Notes: generated from the letters alone by a model not told the origin. DNA of 64,000 bases from Variovorax paradoxus (GCF_009755665.1 NZ_CP046622.1:1674001-1738000), one strand, 5' to 3'; shown: positions 36,498-45,172, counted from the stretch's first letter. Program-made: numbers and translations.

Positions 36498-37678
36498 GCC
36501 GCTTTCGACGACCCCTCGCCACTTGCAGCCGCCGCACGCAAGCGCTGCGGGCCGAGCATTTCGGCCGTCAACCCGAAGCCCGCAATCCGCTGCGGCACCG
36601 GCAGGCCGCGTGCGAGCGCCGCGCACGCCTCGCCCATGGCCGCCGAAGTCTGGATGCCATAGCCACCCTGCGCCGCAAGCCAGAAGAAGCCGGGCGCCTC
36701 GGGCTCGAAGCCGCCCACCAGGTCGCCGTCGGCCACGAAGGAACGCAGGCCGGCCCAGGTGCGGGTAGGGCGGCGAATGGTGAGTGTGGTTGCTTCCTCG
36801 ATGCGGTGAATGGCGAAGGCGACGTCCAGTTCTTCGGGTTGCACGTCCTGCGGCTCGACCGGATCGGCGTTGGCCGGCGAACCGAGCAGCATGCCGGCGT
36901 CGGGCTTGATGTACCAGCCTTCGTCGGCGCTGAACACCATGGGCCAGTGCGCCACGCTGCTGCCTTCCGGCGGCGCGAAGATGAAGGCCGAGCGGCGTCG
37001 CGGTTCGATGCCGATGGGCCGCACGCCAGCCAGTTGCGCAATGGTGTCGACCCACGCGCCCGCCGCGTTGATGACCACCGGCGCTTCGTAGACAGCGCCG
37101 CCGGCCGTCACGCGCCAGCGGTCGCCCACGCGTTCGAGCGCCGTCACGCCGGCATCGCACACCAGCTTGCCGCCGGCCTGCCGCATGCCGCGCAGGTAGC
37201 CCTGGTGGATGGCATGCACGTCCATGTCGGAGGCATCGGGTTCATAAACGCCGCCCGCCACTTGTTCGGGCCGCAGCGCAGGCACCATCTCGATCGCCTC
37301 TTCGCTGCTGAGCCGCTGTGCGCCGGTGTTCATGGCGCGCAGCACTTTCCAGTGCGCTTCGAGCTCGGCCACATGGTCGGCATCGGCCACCATCAACGCG
37401 CCGCGCGGTGTGAGCAGCGGGTGCTCGGCAAAGCCTTCTGGCGGATGTTCGAGAAACGCGCGGCTTGCCATGGTGAGCGCGCGCACCTGCGCCGTGCCGT
37501 AGCTTTCCATGAAGAGCGCGGCCGAGCGGCCCGTGGAGTGGTAGCCGGGTTGGGCTTCGCGTTCGAGCAGGATCACGCGTGCATGCGGCGCGAGCCAGTA
37601 GGCCACCGAGGCACCGGCAATGCCGCCGCCAATCACGAGGTAGTCGGCTGCAACGGGCGTAGGTGTGTTGGAGGTCAT
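36494..37678 (-). CDS. dauA: D-arginine dehydrogenase-like FAD enzyme
   Basis: A 394-residue FAD-dependent D-amino-acid dehydrogenase. It closely resembles Pseudomonas aeruginosa DauA: YLVIGGGIAGASVAYWL, LEREAQPGYHSTGRSAA, PRRRSAFIFAPP, AGMLLGSPANADPVEPQDV, TLTIRRPTRTWAGLRSF and FFWLAAQGGYGIQTSAAMGE are all in place. DauA oxidises D-arginine and other basic D-amino acids to the 2-oxo acid plus ammonia. The ATG at 37678 matches that family start; a longer frame is rejected. A perfect 20-bp palindrome ends 19 bp upstream, and a divergent XRE-cupin regulator is adjacent. Confidence 0.88.
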   Translation of the reverse strand: MTSNTPTPVAADYLVIGGGIAGASVAYWLAPHARVILLEREAQPGYHSTGRSAALFMESYGTAQVRALTMASRAFLEHPPEGFAEHPLLTPRGALMVADADHVAELEAHWKVLRAMNTGAQRLSSEEAIEMVPALRPEQVAGGVYEPDASDMDVHAIHQGYLRGMRQAGGKLVCDAGVTALERVGDRWRVTAGGAVYEAPVVINAAGAWVDTIAQLAGVRPIGIEPRRRSAFIFAPPEGSSVAHWPMVFSADEGWYIKPDAGMLLGSPANADPVEPQDVQPEELDVAFAIHRIEEATTLTIRRPTRTWAGLRSFVADGDLVGGFEPEAPGFFWLAAQGGYGIQTSAAMGEACAALARGLPVPQRIAGFGLTAEMLGPQRLRAAAASGEGSSKAA

Positions 37679-37696
37679 TGGCGGAGTGTATGTAGA

Positions 37697-37716
37697 AATT
37701 TGCGTATACGCAAATT
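37697..37716. promoter_or_regulatory. Perfect 20-bp palindromic operator, dauA-proximal
   Basis: AATTTGCGTATACGCAAATT is its own reverse complement. Its core TTTGCG-N4-CGCAAA recurs twice more in the same 204-bp divergent region. It lies directly ahead of the dauA-like start. The likely binder is the XRE-cupin protein encoded at 37883-38584. Confidence 0.75.
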
Positions 37717-37761
37717 CAACCGCGATCAACCTAGAGGAGGCGGGCCGCACCATGGTGGTGA

Positions 37762-37796
37762 AATTTGCGTTCGCGCAATTTGCACATACGCAATTT
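37762..37796. promoter_or_regulatory. Two overlapping operators proximal to the XRE-cupin gene
   Basis: TTTGCG-TTCG-CGCAAT (37764-37779) and TTTGCA-CATA-CGCAAT (37779-37794) are spaced 15 bp centre to centre. Both fit the pattern TTTGCR-N4-CGCAAW seen in the palindrome at 37697-37716, whose centre is 65 bp from the first of these. Confidence 0.7.
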
Positions 37797-37882
37797 CCAT
37801 GCGTCAGCAGCGGGTGTCGTGGCACGGATTCGGGCGCTGAACTGGCAGAATTGCGCTGCACTACTACAAGAGAGAGCCAAGC

Positions 37883-38584
37883 GTGAACCCACACACGGGC
37901 AACAAGCCGCGAGCCAAGCCGGGGACAAAGCCGAAGGACGAGCAGCCGGCGCTGGACCGCACCACCTTCGGCAACCGCCTGCGCACCGCGCGCAAGCGTT
38001 TCGGCTGGACGCTGGCGCAGCTGGCAGAGCGCTCGGGCGTGTCGATCACCACCATCTCGCGCGCGGAACGCGGGCAGCTCGCGCTCGGGTACGAGAACTT
38101 CACCGCGCTGGGCCGCGCGCTCGAGATGGACATGAACGCGATGTTCGCGGGTGCCGGCGTCAAGCCCGCGCAGCTCGATGGGCCGGTCGTCACCCGCGCG
38201 GGCAAGGGCGTGGTGTACCGCGGTCTTTCAATCGCCTACGAGTTCCTGGGCACCACGGCCGCGGGCAAGCAGATGAGCCCGATCGTCGGTACCGTGCACG
38301 CGCGGCGTATCCATGGCCCGGAAGACTTCGTGAGGCATGCGGGAGAAGAGTTCGCCTATGTGCTTTCGGGCGAGATCGAAGTGCATTTCGACAACGGCAA
38401 GGTGGTGCGCCTTGCGCGCGGCGACTCGCTGTATTTCGACAGCCGCATCGGCCACGCCTACGTGAGTGTCAGCAGGCAGCTTGCAAAGATCGTGGGCATG
38501 ACCACGGCGGAAAGCGGGCACATGAAGTCGGCGCGCGAAGCGCCTGCGGCGCCCGCCCTAAAACCGGCGCGCAAGGCCCGGTGA
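37883..38584 (+). CDS. XRE-family regulator with C-terminal cupin sensor
   Basis: A 233-residue regulator. After a basic N-terminal tail (1-25), the XRE helix-turn-helix (about 28-85: FGNRLRTARKRFGWTLAQLAERSGVSITTISRAERG) is followed by a cupin_2 domain (about 130-205: HAGEEFAYVLSGEIEVHF, then GDSLYFDSRIGHAY) that would bind a small effector. The start is GTG at 37883. Proteins of this architecture often control amine or amino-acid catabolism. It is divergent from the dauA-like gene, with three matching operator sites between them, consistent with local and self-regulation. Confidence 0.9.
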   Translation: MNPHTGNKPRAKPGTKPKDEQPALDRTTFGNRLRTARKRFGWTLAQLAERSGVSITTISRAERGQLALGYENFTALGRALEMDMNAMFAGAGVKPAQLDGPVVTRAGKGVVYRGLSIAYEFLGTTAAGKQMSPIVGTVHARRIHGPEDFVRHAGEEFAYVLSGEIEVHFDNGKVVRLARGDSLYFDSRIGHAYVSVSRQLAKIVGMTTAESGHMKSAREAPAAPALKPARKAR

Positions 38585-38605
38585 GGCGTTGCGCCCTCGG
38601 CTGGC

Positions 38606-39253
38606 CTATTTGGCGCCGCCCGAGTATTTGGTGACGCTCGTCGCGTTCACGTGATAGCCGCTCACGCCCATCATCGAGTCGTTGCGCATCGTCTGCAGCT
38701 TGCCCGTGACCCACACGGTGTCCATGGCGCGGAACTTGGCGCCCTTTGACACCACCACATGCAGGATCTGGTTGGCCGGCGGCGGCGGGGTATGAATGCA
38801 GGCGCCGAAGTAGGGCACGAGCAGGAACTCGGTCACTTCGCCCTTGGCTTCTTCGAGCGGCACGATGAAGCCCGGGATCTTGATCTCGGCGCCGTTCATC
38901 GCGGGATTGGTCGGCGCGTTGTTCGACACTTCCTGCATCTTCATGAGCAGTTCGTTGGCGCGAGGGTCGCCGTCATTGAGCGAGCTCAGGTCCATGCCCT
39001 TGAACTCCTTGGCCGGGTCCCAGTCTTTCGGCACCAGTTCTTCCCAGGTGATCTGGCGCGGCTGGCCCGGCGTGCCCTTGGCTGCAGCAGCAGGTGCAGC
39101 CTGCGCGGCCTTGCCGCCGAGCGGGTTCGATGCGGTGGTGTCCTTGGGCGCAGGGTCGGCGGCCCATGCGGCGGCTGCAAGACCGGCACCGGCGAGCAGC
39201 ATCGAAAGCCGGGTGAAAGCCCGGAACGTGGAGGTCTTCTTTGCGGTGCGCAT
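38606..39253 (-). CDS. DUF3299 periplasmic protein of a zinc-type module
   Basis: A 215-residue protein with a signal peptide (LLAGAGLAAAAWAAD) and the DUF3299 signature GFIVPLEEAKGEVTEFLLVPYFGACIHTPPPPANQ with one conserved Cys and His. An Ala-rich linker precedes the domain. DUF3299 genes are often found with DUF2796 and an ABC permease/ATPase pair, and that is the case here. In Vibrio cholerae, from memory, such a set (Zrg) takes part in zinc uptake. It is last in a leftward directon, 4 bp after the permease. Confidence 0.82.
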   Translation of the reverse strand: MRTAKKTSTFRAFTRLSMLLAGAGLAAAAWAADPAPKDTTASNPLGGKAAQAAPAAAAKGTPGQPRQITWEELVPKDWDPAKEFKGMDLSSLNDGDPRANELLMKMQEVSNNAPTNPAMNGAEIKIPGFIVPLEEAKGEVTEFLLVPYFGACIHTPPPPANQILHVVVSKGAKFRAMDTVWVTGKLQTMRNDSMMGVSGYHVNATSVTKYSGGAK

Positions 39254-39257
39254 GGTT

Positions 39258-40520
39258 TCAAATCCTGGGTGAGAGGCCGTCGGCCAGCGAGAGCCGGTAG
39301 GCCCGGATGCCGGGCAGCAGGCTTGCGAGCCAGCCTGCTACCAGCAGGCTCGCCATCAGCAGCCATTCGTTCAGTGTAGGTTCTGAAAGGCTCAGTGTCA
39401 GCCCGAACTGCGCCTGCAGCCATGGCGCGAGCAGGGCAATGCCCAGCACCGCCATGACCACGCCCAGCGCCACGCCCAGCACGGTGACCATGGCGCCCTC
39501 GAGCGCGAGCAGCGCCAGCACCTGGCGCAGGCCGGCGCCCACGGCGCGCAGCACGGCGAGTTCGCGCCGCCGCTCGTTCAGGCTCGCCATCACCACCGAG
39601 ACAAGGCCCGCAAGGCTCACCAGCGCAACCAGTGCGGACATCAGCAGCAGTGCGTTTTCGCCGATCCCGATCACGCTCCACAGCTCGTCGAGCGCCACGC
39701 CGGGCAGGATGGCCATCAGCGGTTCGCCCGTATAGGTGGAAATCCAGCGCTGCACGCCGAACACGGCGGAGCGGTTCTTCAAACCCACGAGCGCGGCCGT
39801 CACGTTCTTGGGCGTGAGGTCGAACTTGCGCACCTGCTCGGCCGGAATCTTGACGCCGGGCATCGGAGCGCCGCCCACCCATTCAAGATGAATGGCTTCC
39901 ATGGCCTCCAGCCCGATGTGCACGGTGCGGTCGACCGGCGTGCCGGTGCGCGCGAGCACGCCGACCACGGTAAAGGGCTTGTCGGCATGCTCGGCCGCAT
40001 TGAGCTCGCCGCTGCCGTGGGCAAGGGTGATCTTCTGGCCGACGTGGTAGCCGAGCTTGTCGGCCACTTCCGCGCCCACCACCGCATCGAACAGCGCGCT
40101 GAAAGGCTTGCCCTCGCGCAGCTGCAGCGACTGGCGGTTGCCGTAGCGAAAGCGGGTGAAGTATTCGGGCGAGGTGGCCAGCACCGCGAAGCCGCGGTGC
40201 GAATCGCCCAGCGAAAGCGGCACCACCCAGTCGACGCCCTGGTGTGCGGCCAGGGCCTGCACGCTTTTCCAGGAGATGTTGTTGGTGGCCGCGCCGATGC
40301 GGAACACCGAATACAGCAGCAGCTGCGTGGAGCCCGTGCGCGCACCGACGATCAGGTCGGTGCCCGAGACGGACGACGCGAAGTTCTCGCGCAGCTCGGT
40401 GCGGATGCGCTCCACGCCCAGCAGCAGAAAAGTCGACAGCGCGATCGAGAACACTGTGAGCGCAAGCGTGAAGCGCCGGTTCCAGGCGCTGCGCCAGGCA
40501 ATGGAAAAAAGGGCGCTCAT
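39258..40520 (-). CDS. FtsX/MacB-type ABC permease
   Basis: A 420-residue permease with one N-terminal helix (FTLALTVFSIALSTFLLLGV), a large periplasmic domain (about 45-280) and three C-terminal helices flanking ASLNERRRELAVLRAVGAG, the coupling segment of FtsX-like permeases. Such proteins move no substrate through a channel but transmit ATP-driven motion, as in LolCDE and MacB. The ATG at 40520 is preferred; an upstream frame is soluble and basic. It is paired with the ATPase 10 bp upstream. Confidence 0.87.
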   Translation of the reverse strand: MSALFSIAWRSAWNRRFTLALTVFSIALSTFLLLGVERIRTELRENFASSVSGTDLIVGARTGSTQLLLYSVFRIGAATNNISWKSVQALAAHQGVDWVVPLSLGDSHRGFAVLATSPEYFTRFRYGNRQSLQLREGKPFSALFDAVVGAEVADKLGYHVGQKITLAHGSGELNAAEHADKPFTVVGVLARTGTPVDRTVHIGLEAMEAIHLEWVGGAPMPGVKIPAEQVRKFDLTPKNVTAALVGLKNRSAVFGVQRWISTYTGEPLMAILPGVALDELWSVIGIGENALLLMSALVALVSLAGLVSVVMASLNERRRELAVLRAVGAGLRQVLALLALEGAMVTVLGVALGVVMAVLGIALLAPWLQAQFGLTLSLSEPTLNEWLLMASLLVAGWLASLLPGIRAYRLSLADGLSPRI

Positions 40521-40530
40521 CGGCGTGCTT

Positions 40531-41277
40531 TCATGCGTCCGCCGCCATTGCTGCTGTCGCGGCGCGATTGATGTCGGGCAGCAGCACATGGCGGGCAAAG
40601 CGCTGTGCAATGCGCTGGTCGTGGCTTACGAACACCAACGCGCTCTGGTTGGTTGCGCAGGCCGTCAGCAGCACGTCGAGAAAGGCCTCGCGCCGATCTT
40701 CGTCGAGCGCGGAGGTGGGCTCGTCGGCAATCACCACCTCGGGCTGGCCGATGAGCGCGCGTGCCGCCGCCACGCGCTGCTGCTGGCCGACCGATAACTG
40801 CATGGCCTGGCGCTTCCACAGGTTGTGGTCCAGGCCCATCTGGTCGAGCAGGTGCTCGGCTTCTTGACGCGAGCTGCCGCCGCGGGCCGCCTGCGCTTCG
40901 CGCCGCTGCGAGAAGCGGCAGGGCAGCAGCACGTTGTCGAGCACGCTCAGGTACGGCAGCAGGTTGAACTGCTGAAAGATATAGCCCACGTGGGCCACGC
41001 GGCAGCGGTCGCGCGCGGCGCCGGAGAGCTGCGACCAGTCGTGCCCCAGCAGCGTGACGCGGCCTTCGTCCGCCACCAGCACACCGGCCAAGAGCGACAG
41101 CAGCGTGCTCTTGCCGCAGCCGCTCGGCCCATGCAAAAACACCAGCTCTCCGGCCGTGATGCGCAAGGCCTCGATGTCGATGCAGGGCGTCTTCATGCCG
41201 GGCCACGCAAAGCGCAGCGCTTCGGCGGCGAGCACAACGCGCAGCGGCGCCGACTCGGCCTCGGGGGCGATGCTCAC
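40531..41277 (-). CDS. ABC transporter ATPase (LolD/MacB-like)
   Basis: A 248-residue ATPase with Walker A GPSGCGKST, Q-loop FQQFNLLPYLS, signature MQLSVGQQQRVAAARAL, Walker B VVIADEPTSALD and the switch His in VFVSHDQ. The GTG at 41277 is the favoured start because it lies 4 bp after the stop of the DUF2796 gene; longer frames run antiparallel into it. It is the partner of the FtsX-type permease that follows. Confidence 0.88.
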   Translation of the reverse strand: MSIAPEAESAPLRVVLAAEALRFAWPGMKTPCIDIEALRITAGELVFLHGPSGCGKSTLLSLLAGVLVADEGRVTLLGHDWSQLSGAARDRCRVAHVGYIFQQFNLLPYLSVLDNVLLPCRFSQRREAQAARGGSSRQEAEHLLDQMGLDHNLWKRQAMQLSVGQQQRVAAARALIGQPEVVIADEPTSALDEDRREAFLDVLLTACATNQSALVFVSHDQRIAQRFARHVLLPDINRAATAAMAADA

Positions 41278-41281
41278 GGTG

Positions 41282-41866
41282 TCACTTGCCCCAGCCAAGG
41301 CGCACGGGCTGGCTCGCCTGCGCACCGGCCGGGCGCTTGAGCTGGCGTTTGAACTGCCCTTGCGCCGAAGCAATCTGCGAATCGATCTGGCGCGTGCCCT
41401 TGAAGGCGGCAAACAGATTTACGTCGATGAACTTTGCCGCGGCCGCATTGGTGCAGTTGAACGAAAAGGTGGCGTCCAGGTCCGCGTGGCCGGGCGGCTC
41501 GCTCGGGTCGGGGTTGCCCAGGCCAAGTGCGCTGGAGCGCAGGTCGACCGGGCCGAGCTTGCAGTTGGCGGCGGGATCGATGGCAAAGAGCTTGTCCGCC
41601 GCGCGCAGCTGGGCAATGGCGTCTTCGGCGGTTTTCTTCTCGGCGGCGGTCTTCGGCGCGCGCTCGAAGCCGACGATGTTGTCGAGCGGCGACTCCATGT
41701 CGATCACCACCGTGGGGCCGTCGATGGCGACGTCGAGCTTGATCTGGCCGTGCACATGCGCGTGTTGCTGCTGGGCCTGCGCGGAAAGCGAAAGAAAGGG
41801 CGCTGCGAAGAGTGCCGCGGTGAATGCGAAGCCGGATGAAATGCGTCGAAGTCGGGTGTGTTTCAT
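41282..41866 (-). CDS. DUF2796 periplasmic protein, ZrgA-like
   Basis: A 194-residue protein with a signal peptide (cut near AQAQ, residue 32), then a His-containing start (QQQHAHVHGQIKLDVAIDG) and the DUF2796 body including ESPLDNIVGFERAPKT. The His cluster suggests metal binding in the periplasm. DUF2796 proteins such as V. cholerae ZrgA belong to a zinc-acquisition system, as I recall. The ATG overlaps the stop of the sulfurtransferase gene by 4 bp. Confidence 0.8.
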   Translation of the reverse strand: MKHTRLRRISSGFAFTAALFAAPFLSLSAQAQQQHAHVHGQIKLDVAIDGPTVVIDMESPLDNIVGFERAPKTAAEKKTAEDAIAQLRAADKLFAIDPAANCKLGPVDLRSSALGLGNPDPSEPPGHADLDATFSFNCTNAAAAKFIDVNLFAAFKGTRQIDSQIASAQGQFKRQLKRPAGAQASQPVRLGWGK

Positions 41867-42771
41867 GGTTCTGCGCCTTGCCGGGTCGGCAGCCCCGGCG
41901 TGTTGCTCCATTCGCTCCAGCTGCCGGCATAGAGCGCGGTCGTCCCAAGCCCCGCGATCTGCATCGCAAGCAGGTTGGGCACAGCGCTCACGCCGCTGCC
42001 GCATTGGTGGACAACCGTCGCCGGATCGCGTCCCGCGAGCAGCGCTTCGAACTCGGCACGCAATTGCGATGCCGGCTTGAACTTGCCGTCGGGGCCGAGG
42101 TTTTCGGCGAAGGGCCGGTTCAGAGCCCCGGGGATGTGACCCGCAATCGGGTCCAGAGGTTCCACCTCTCCGCGATAACGTGCGGCGGCCCGCGCGTCGA
42201 TCAGCTGCTGGTCAGGCTGGCCGAGCCGGCGGGCTACCGTGTCGGTCGTCACGAGCTGTGCGAGCGGCTCGCCCGGCACGAAGTTCGACTGGAAGTGCGC
42301 AGGCTCCTCGCGGCTCGTCACTTCGGCGCCCGCGGCTTGCCAGGCCTGCAGGCCGCCGTCGAGCACGGCCACAGCGTCGTGCCCCATCCACTTGAGCATC
42401 CACCAGAGGCGGCCGCAGTAGTTGGCGCCGTTGCGGTCGTACACCACGGCCTGCATCTCGTTCGAAAAGCCGATGCCCGACAGCCAGGCCGCGAACTTCT
42501 CGCGGCTCGGCAGCGGGTGGCGTCCGCCCGAGGCCGGCACTCCGTCTTCCTGGGCCACCACCACGTCGCCGTGCGCACCGGGCATGCCGTGCTTTGCGCT
42601 GAGATCGGTGTCGAGATTCACAAACACGGCGCCCGGAATGTGGGCGGCGGCATATTGCTGCGCGCCGGCCTCGGGCTTCATGAGATCGAAGCTGCAGTCG
42701 AAAACCATGAGCGGCGTGCCGCCGGCTTGCAGTTGCTGGAGTTGTTCGACGCTGATGAGGGTGGTGTACAT
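41863..42771 (-). CDS. sseA: 3-mercaptopyruvate/thiosulfate sulfurtransferase
   Basis: A 302-residue tandem-rhodanese protein. The C-terminal domain carries the active-site loop HQCGSGVSA with catalytic Cys257; the Cys-Gly-Ser-Gly-Val pattern is that of 3-mercaptopyruvate sulfurtransferase rather than of rhodanese (CRKGVT). The N-terminal domain is non-catalytic (YDRNGANYCGRLWWML). It transfers sulfane sulfur to cyanide or thiols in the cytoplasm. It overlaps the DUF2796 gene and follows the EamA gene by 37 bp. Confidence 0.88.
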   Translation of the reverse strand: MYTTLISVEQLQQLQAGGTPLMVFDCSFDLMKPEAGAQQYAAAHIPGAVFVNLDTDLSAKHGMPGAHGDVVVAQEDGVPASGGRHPLPSREKFAAWLSGIGFSNEMQAVVYDRNGANYCGRLWWMLKWMGHDAVAVLDGGLQAWQAAGAEVTSREEPAHFQSNFVPGEPLAQLVTTDTVARRLGQPDQQLIDARAAARYRGEVEPLDPIAGHIPGALNRPFAENLGPDGKFKPASQLRAEFEALLAGRDPATVVHQCGSGVSAVPNLLAMQIAGLGTTALYAGSWSEWSNTPGLPTRQGAEP

Positions 42772-42808
42772 GGCGGGCTCCTTCGTTGTCGATGGGGTTC
42801 GATGCGGT

Positions 42809-43741
42809 TCAGTGTTCTTCGGCCGGCGCCTTGGGCACCGCCCGCTGGCGCAGCACGGTGGCCGCGATGCCGCTCACGATGATGAGCGCCATGCCAGCCC
42901 AGCCGGCGGCGTCGATGCGGTCGTCGAACAGCACCACGCTGTAGAACGCCGCGAAGACGATGCCGGAGTACTGCAGGTTGGCCACCACCAGCGTGCCGGC
43001 CTGGGTTTTGGCCGTGGCATAGGCGCGCGTCATGCAAAGCTGCCCGAGGGCGGCCAGGAGGCCGATCGGCAGCAGCCACAGCGCATGCAGCCACGTCCAC
43101 GAATCGCCACCCGAAAAACCGGTCGCGGCCGTGGCAAAGACGCCGGCCACGGCAGAGCCGACCGCGAAATAGAACACCGTGCGCAGTTCGGGCTCGCCGA
43201 TGCGCGAGAGCGCCACCACCTGCATGTAGGCGAATGCGGCCGTGAGGCCCGACAGCAGGCCGAGAAGTCCTGCGAAGCCCTGGCTCGCATCCACGCTGGG
43301 CTTGAGCATGAGCACCACGCCCACAAAGCCGGCGAGCACCGTCAGCGCGAGCGTGCCCTGCAGCGGCGGCCGATCGACACGGCCATCGCGCCCGGGCACC
43401 GGCACCCAGGCCAGCAGCGTGCCGCCGACCAGGAAGGCCGCGATCCACACGCTGCTCATGTAGTTGAGCGTGACGGCCGTGGCCAGCGGCATGTGGGCAA
43501 TGGCATAGAACCAGGCGCCGAGCGACACCACGCCGATGATGCTGCGCCACGCATGCATGCCGGGATAGCGGGTGCCGAGGGAAACGCCGCGGTTTCGCGC
43601 CAGCAGCCACAAAAAGACGATGCCGATCAGGCCGCGGCCGAGCACCATCTCCCCGCTGTTGAACCAGGCCGACGCCACCTTGACCACCACGCTCATGGTG
43701 GCGAACAAGAAGGCGCCAAGCACCATCCAGAGTGCTTGCAC
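42809..43741 (-). CDS. EamA/DMT-family transporter
   Basis: A 310-residue inner-membrane protein with ten predicted helices in two EamA repeats, starting MQALWMVLGAFLFATMSVVVKVA, a common opening in this family. The start codon is GTG at 43741, 7 bp after the Rieske gene; an internal ATG at 43726 is less likely. DMT exporters of this kind move amino acids or metabolites. The substrate cannot be told from the sequence. Confidence 0.85.
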   Translation of the reverse strand: MQALWMVLGAFLFATMSVVVKVASAWFNSGEMVLGRGLIGIVFLWLLARNRGVSLGTRYPGMHAWRSIIGVVSLGAWFYAIAHMPLATAVTLNYMSSVWIAAFLVGGTLLAWVPVPGRDGRVDRPPLQGTLALTVLAGFVGVVLMLKPSVDASQGFAGLLGLLSGLTAAFAYMQVVALSRIGEPELRTVFYFAVGSAVAGVFATAATGFSGGDSWTWLHALWLLPIGLLAALGQLCMTRAYATAKTQAGTLVVANLQYSGIVFAAFYSVVLFDDRIDAAGWAGMALIIVSGIAATVLRQRAVPKAPAEEH

Positions 43742-43748
43742 TGTTCGC

Positions 43749-44891
43749 TCAGGCGTTCTGCTGCATCGCGCTGCGGTACCACTCGTGGAACTGCTGCATG
43801 CCGTCTTCCATCGGGCTCTGGTAGGGGCCGCTCTCGTCGTCGCCGCGCAGCATCAGCGCGCGGCGGCCGGCGTCCATGCGCTCGGCAATCTCGTCGTCTT
43901 CCACGCAGGTTTCCATGTAAGCGGCCTGCTGCGCTTCGACGAATTCGCGCTCGAAGGCGACGATTTCCTCGGGGTAGAAAAACTCCACCATGTTGAGCGT
44001 CTTGGTGGGGCTCACCGGGTGCAGCGTCGACACCGTGAGCACGTGCGGATACCACTCGACCATCACGTGCGGGTAGTAGGTGAGCCAGATCGCTCCGTAC
44101 TTCGGCGGCTTGCCCTCGCGGTACTTGAGCAGCTGCTCTTGCCACTTTTGATAGATGGGGCTGCCCGCGCGGCCGAGCCGGTTGGCCACGCCCACGGTCT
44201 GCACCGAAAAGTTGCGGTTGAACTCCCAGCGCAGGTCGTCGCAGGTCACGAAGCTGCCGAGGCCCGGGTGGAACGGACCGACGTGGTAGTCCTCCAGGTA
44301 GACCTCGATGAAGGTCTTCCAGTTGTAGTTGCACTCGTGCAGCTCGACGCGGTCGAGCGCATAGCCCGTGAAGTCCAGGTCGGCGCGCGGGCCGAGATCG
44401 GCCATGTCGGCCGCCACGTCGCGCCCCACACCGCTTGCGCCGCGCTCGAACAAAAGGCCGTTCCACTCCGTGAGCGGATAGTTGTGCAGGTTGAGGCAGG
44501 GGTCGTGGTCGAAATGCGGCGCGCCGATCAGCGTGCCCGTGGTGCGCGGGTCGCTTGCGGCGTAGGTCCAGCGGTGCAGCGGGCAGACGATGTTGCCGCC
44601 GGTCTGATTGTCGAGCTGGCCGCGGCCTTGCAGGATGAGCGCCTGCCGGTGGCGGCACACGTTGGAAATGAGCTCCACGCCCTTGGGCGTGTGCACCAGC
44701 GCGCGGCCCTGGTGCTCTTGCGGCAGCGTGTGGAAGTCGCCGAGCTCTGGCACCGCCAGGCGGTGGCCCACGTAGCGCGGGCCCTGCGCGAACAGCGTTT
44801 GCATTTCGCGCGCGTAAAGCGACTCGTCGAAGTACGCGGAAACTGGAAGTTGGCTCGTGGCCTGCTGCAGTTGAAGACTTAAATCAGACAT
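43749..44891 (-). CDS. Rieske non-heme iron oxygenase, alpha-subunit type
   Basis: A 380-residue oxygenase. The Rieske [2Fe-2S] ligands are Cys79-x-His81 (CRHRQ) and Cys103-x2-His106 (CPLHRW). The mononuclear iron site is EDYHVGPFHPG with His203 and His208. This is the catalytic-subunit layout of aromatic-ring or quaternary-amine oxygenases; the reductase partner is not encoded nearby. The start at 44891 gives a normal family N-terminus, and the 90-residue upstream extension is rejected. It is first in a leftward run of seven tightly spaced genes. Confidence 0.86.
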   Translation of the reverse strand: MSDLSLQLQQATSQLPVSAYFDESLYAREMQTLFAQGPRYVGHRLAVPELGDFHTLPQEHQGRALVHTPKGVELISNVCRHRQALILQGRGQLDNQTGGNIVCPLHRWTYAASDPRTTGTLIGAPHFDHDPCLNLHNYPLTEWNGLLFERGASGVGRDVAADMADLGPRADLDFTGYALDRVELHECNYNWKTFIEVYLEDYHVGPFHPGLGSFVTCDDLRWEFNRNFSVQTVGVANRLGRAGSPIYQKWQEQLLKYREGKPPKYGAIWLTYYPHVMVEWYPHVLTVSTLHPVSPTKTLNMVEFFYPEEIVAFEREFVEAQQAAYMETCVEDDEIAERMDAGRRALMLRGDDESGPYQSPMEDGMQQFHEWYRSAMQQNA

Positions 44892-45002
44892 GGAGGACCT
44901 GACCAAGCTCCCCACAGGGAGAAAAAGAGAAAAACGGAAGGCGCCGTCTGGGAAGGCAACGGCCCGAGAGTTGTGCCGGCGCGGCCGGCAGGGGAACACG
45001 CG

Positions 45003-45008
45003 ATTGTA
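45003..45008 (-). promoter_or_regulatory. Putative -10 (TACAAT) for the Rieske gene directon
   Basis: On the minus strand, GGGTACAATCG lies about 112 bp before the Rieske ATG. It is preceded by a perfect 16-bp palindrome, GGGCACCGCGGTGCCC (45016-45031), that overlaps where a -35 element would be and could serve as an operator. No good -35 hexamer is seen. Confidence 0.4.
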
Positions 45009-45150
45009 CCCAAGGGGGCACCGCGGTGCCCGCAGCCTTTCGTATGCCATTGCGGGGAATCCGGAACCGCGCCGTCCGCTCATCGGTGCGCCCTTTGCCG
45101 GGCGCTCCGGGGGCACCCGCGGCCATTCGGTTCCCCGCCCTAAAATGCCC

Positions 45151-45156
45151 GATTTC
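45151..45156 (+). promoter_or_regulatory. Putative -10 element (TAAAAT) of the xseB-ispA-dxs operon
   Basis: TAAAAT lies 17 bp before the xseB ATG, which would give a leader of about 10 nt. The -35 region is weak. The rest of the 281-bp divergent region to the Rieske gene shows only the minus-strand TACAAT box and palindrome. Confidence 0.4.
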
Positions 45157-45172
45157 ATACTTGTCCTCTCGC

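Noticed and set aside
44892..45158. 90-residue N-terminal extension of the Rieske oxygenase
   Set aside because: It is Arg/Pro-rich non-family sequence running through the divergent promoter region.
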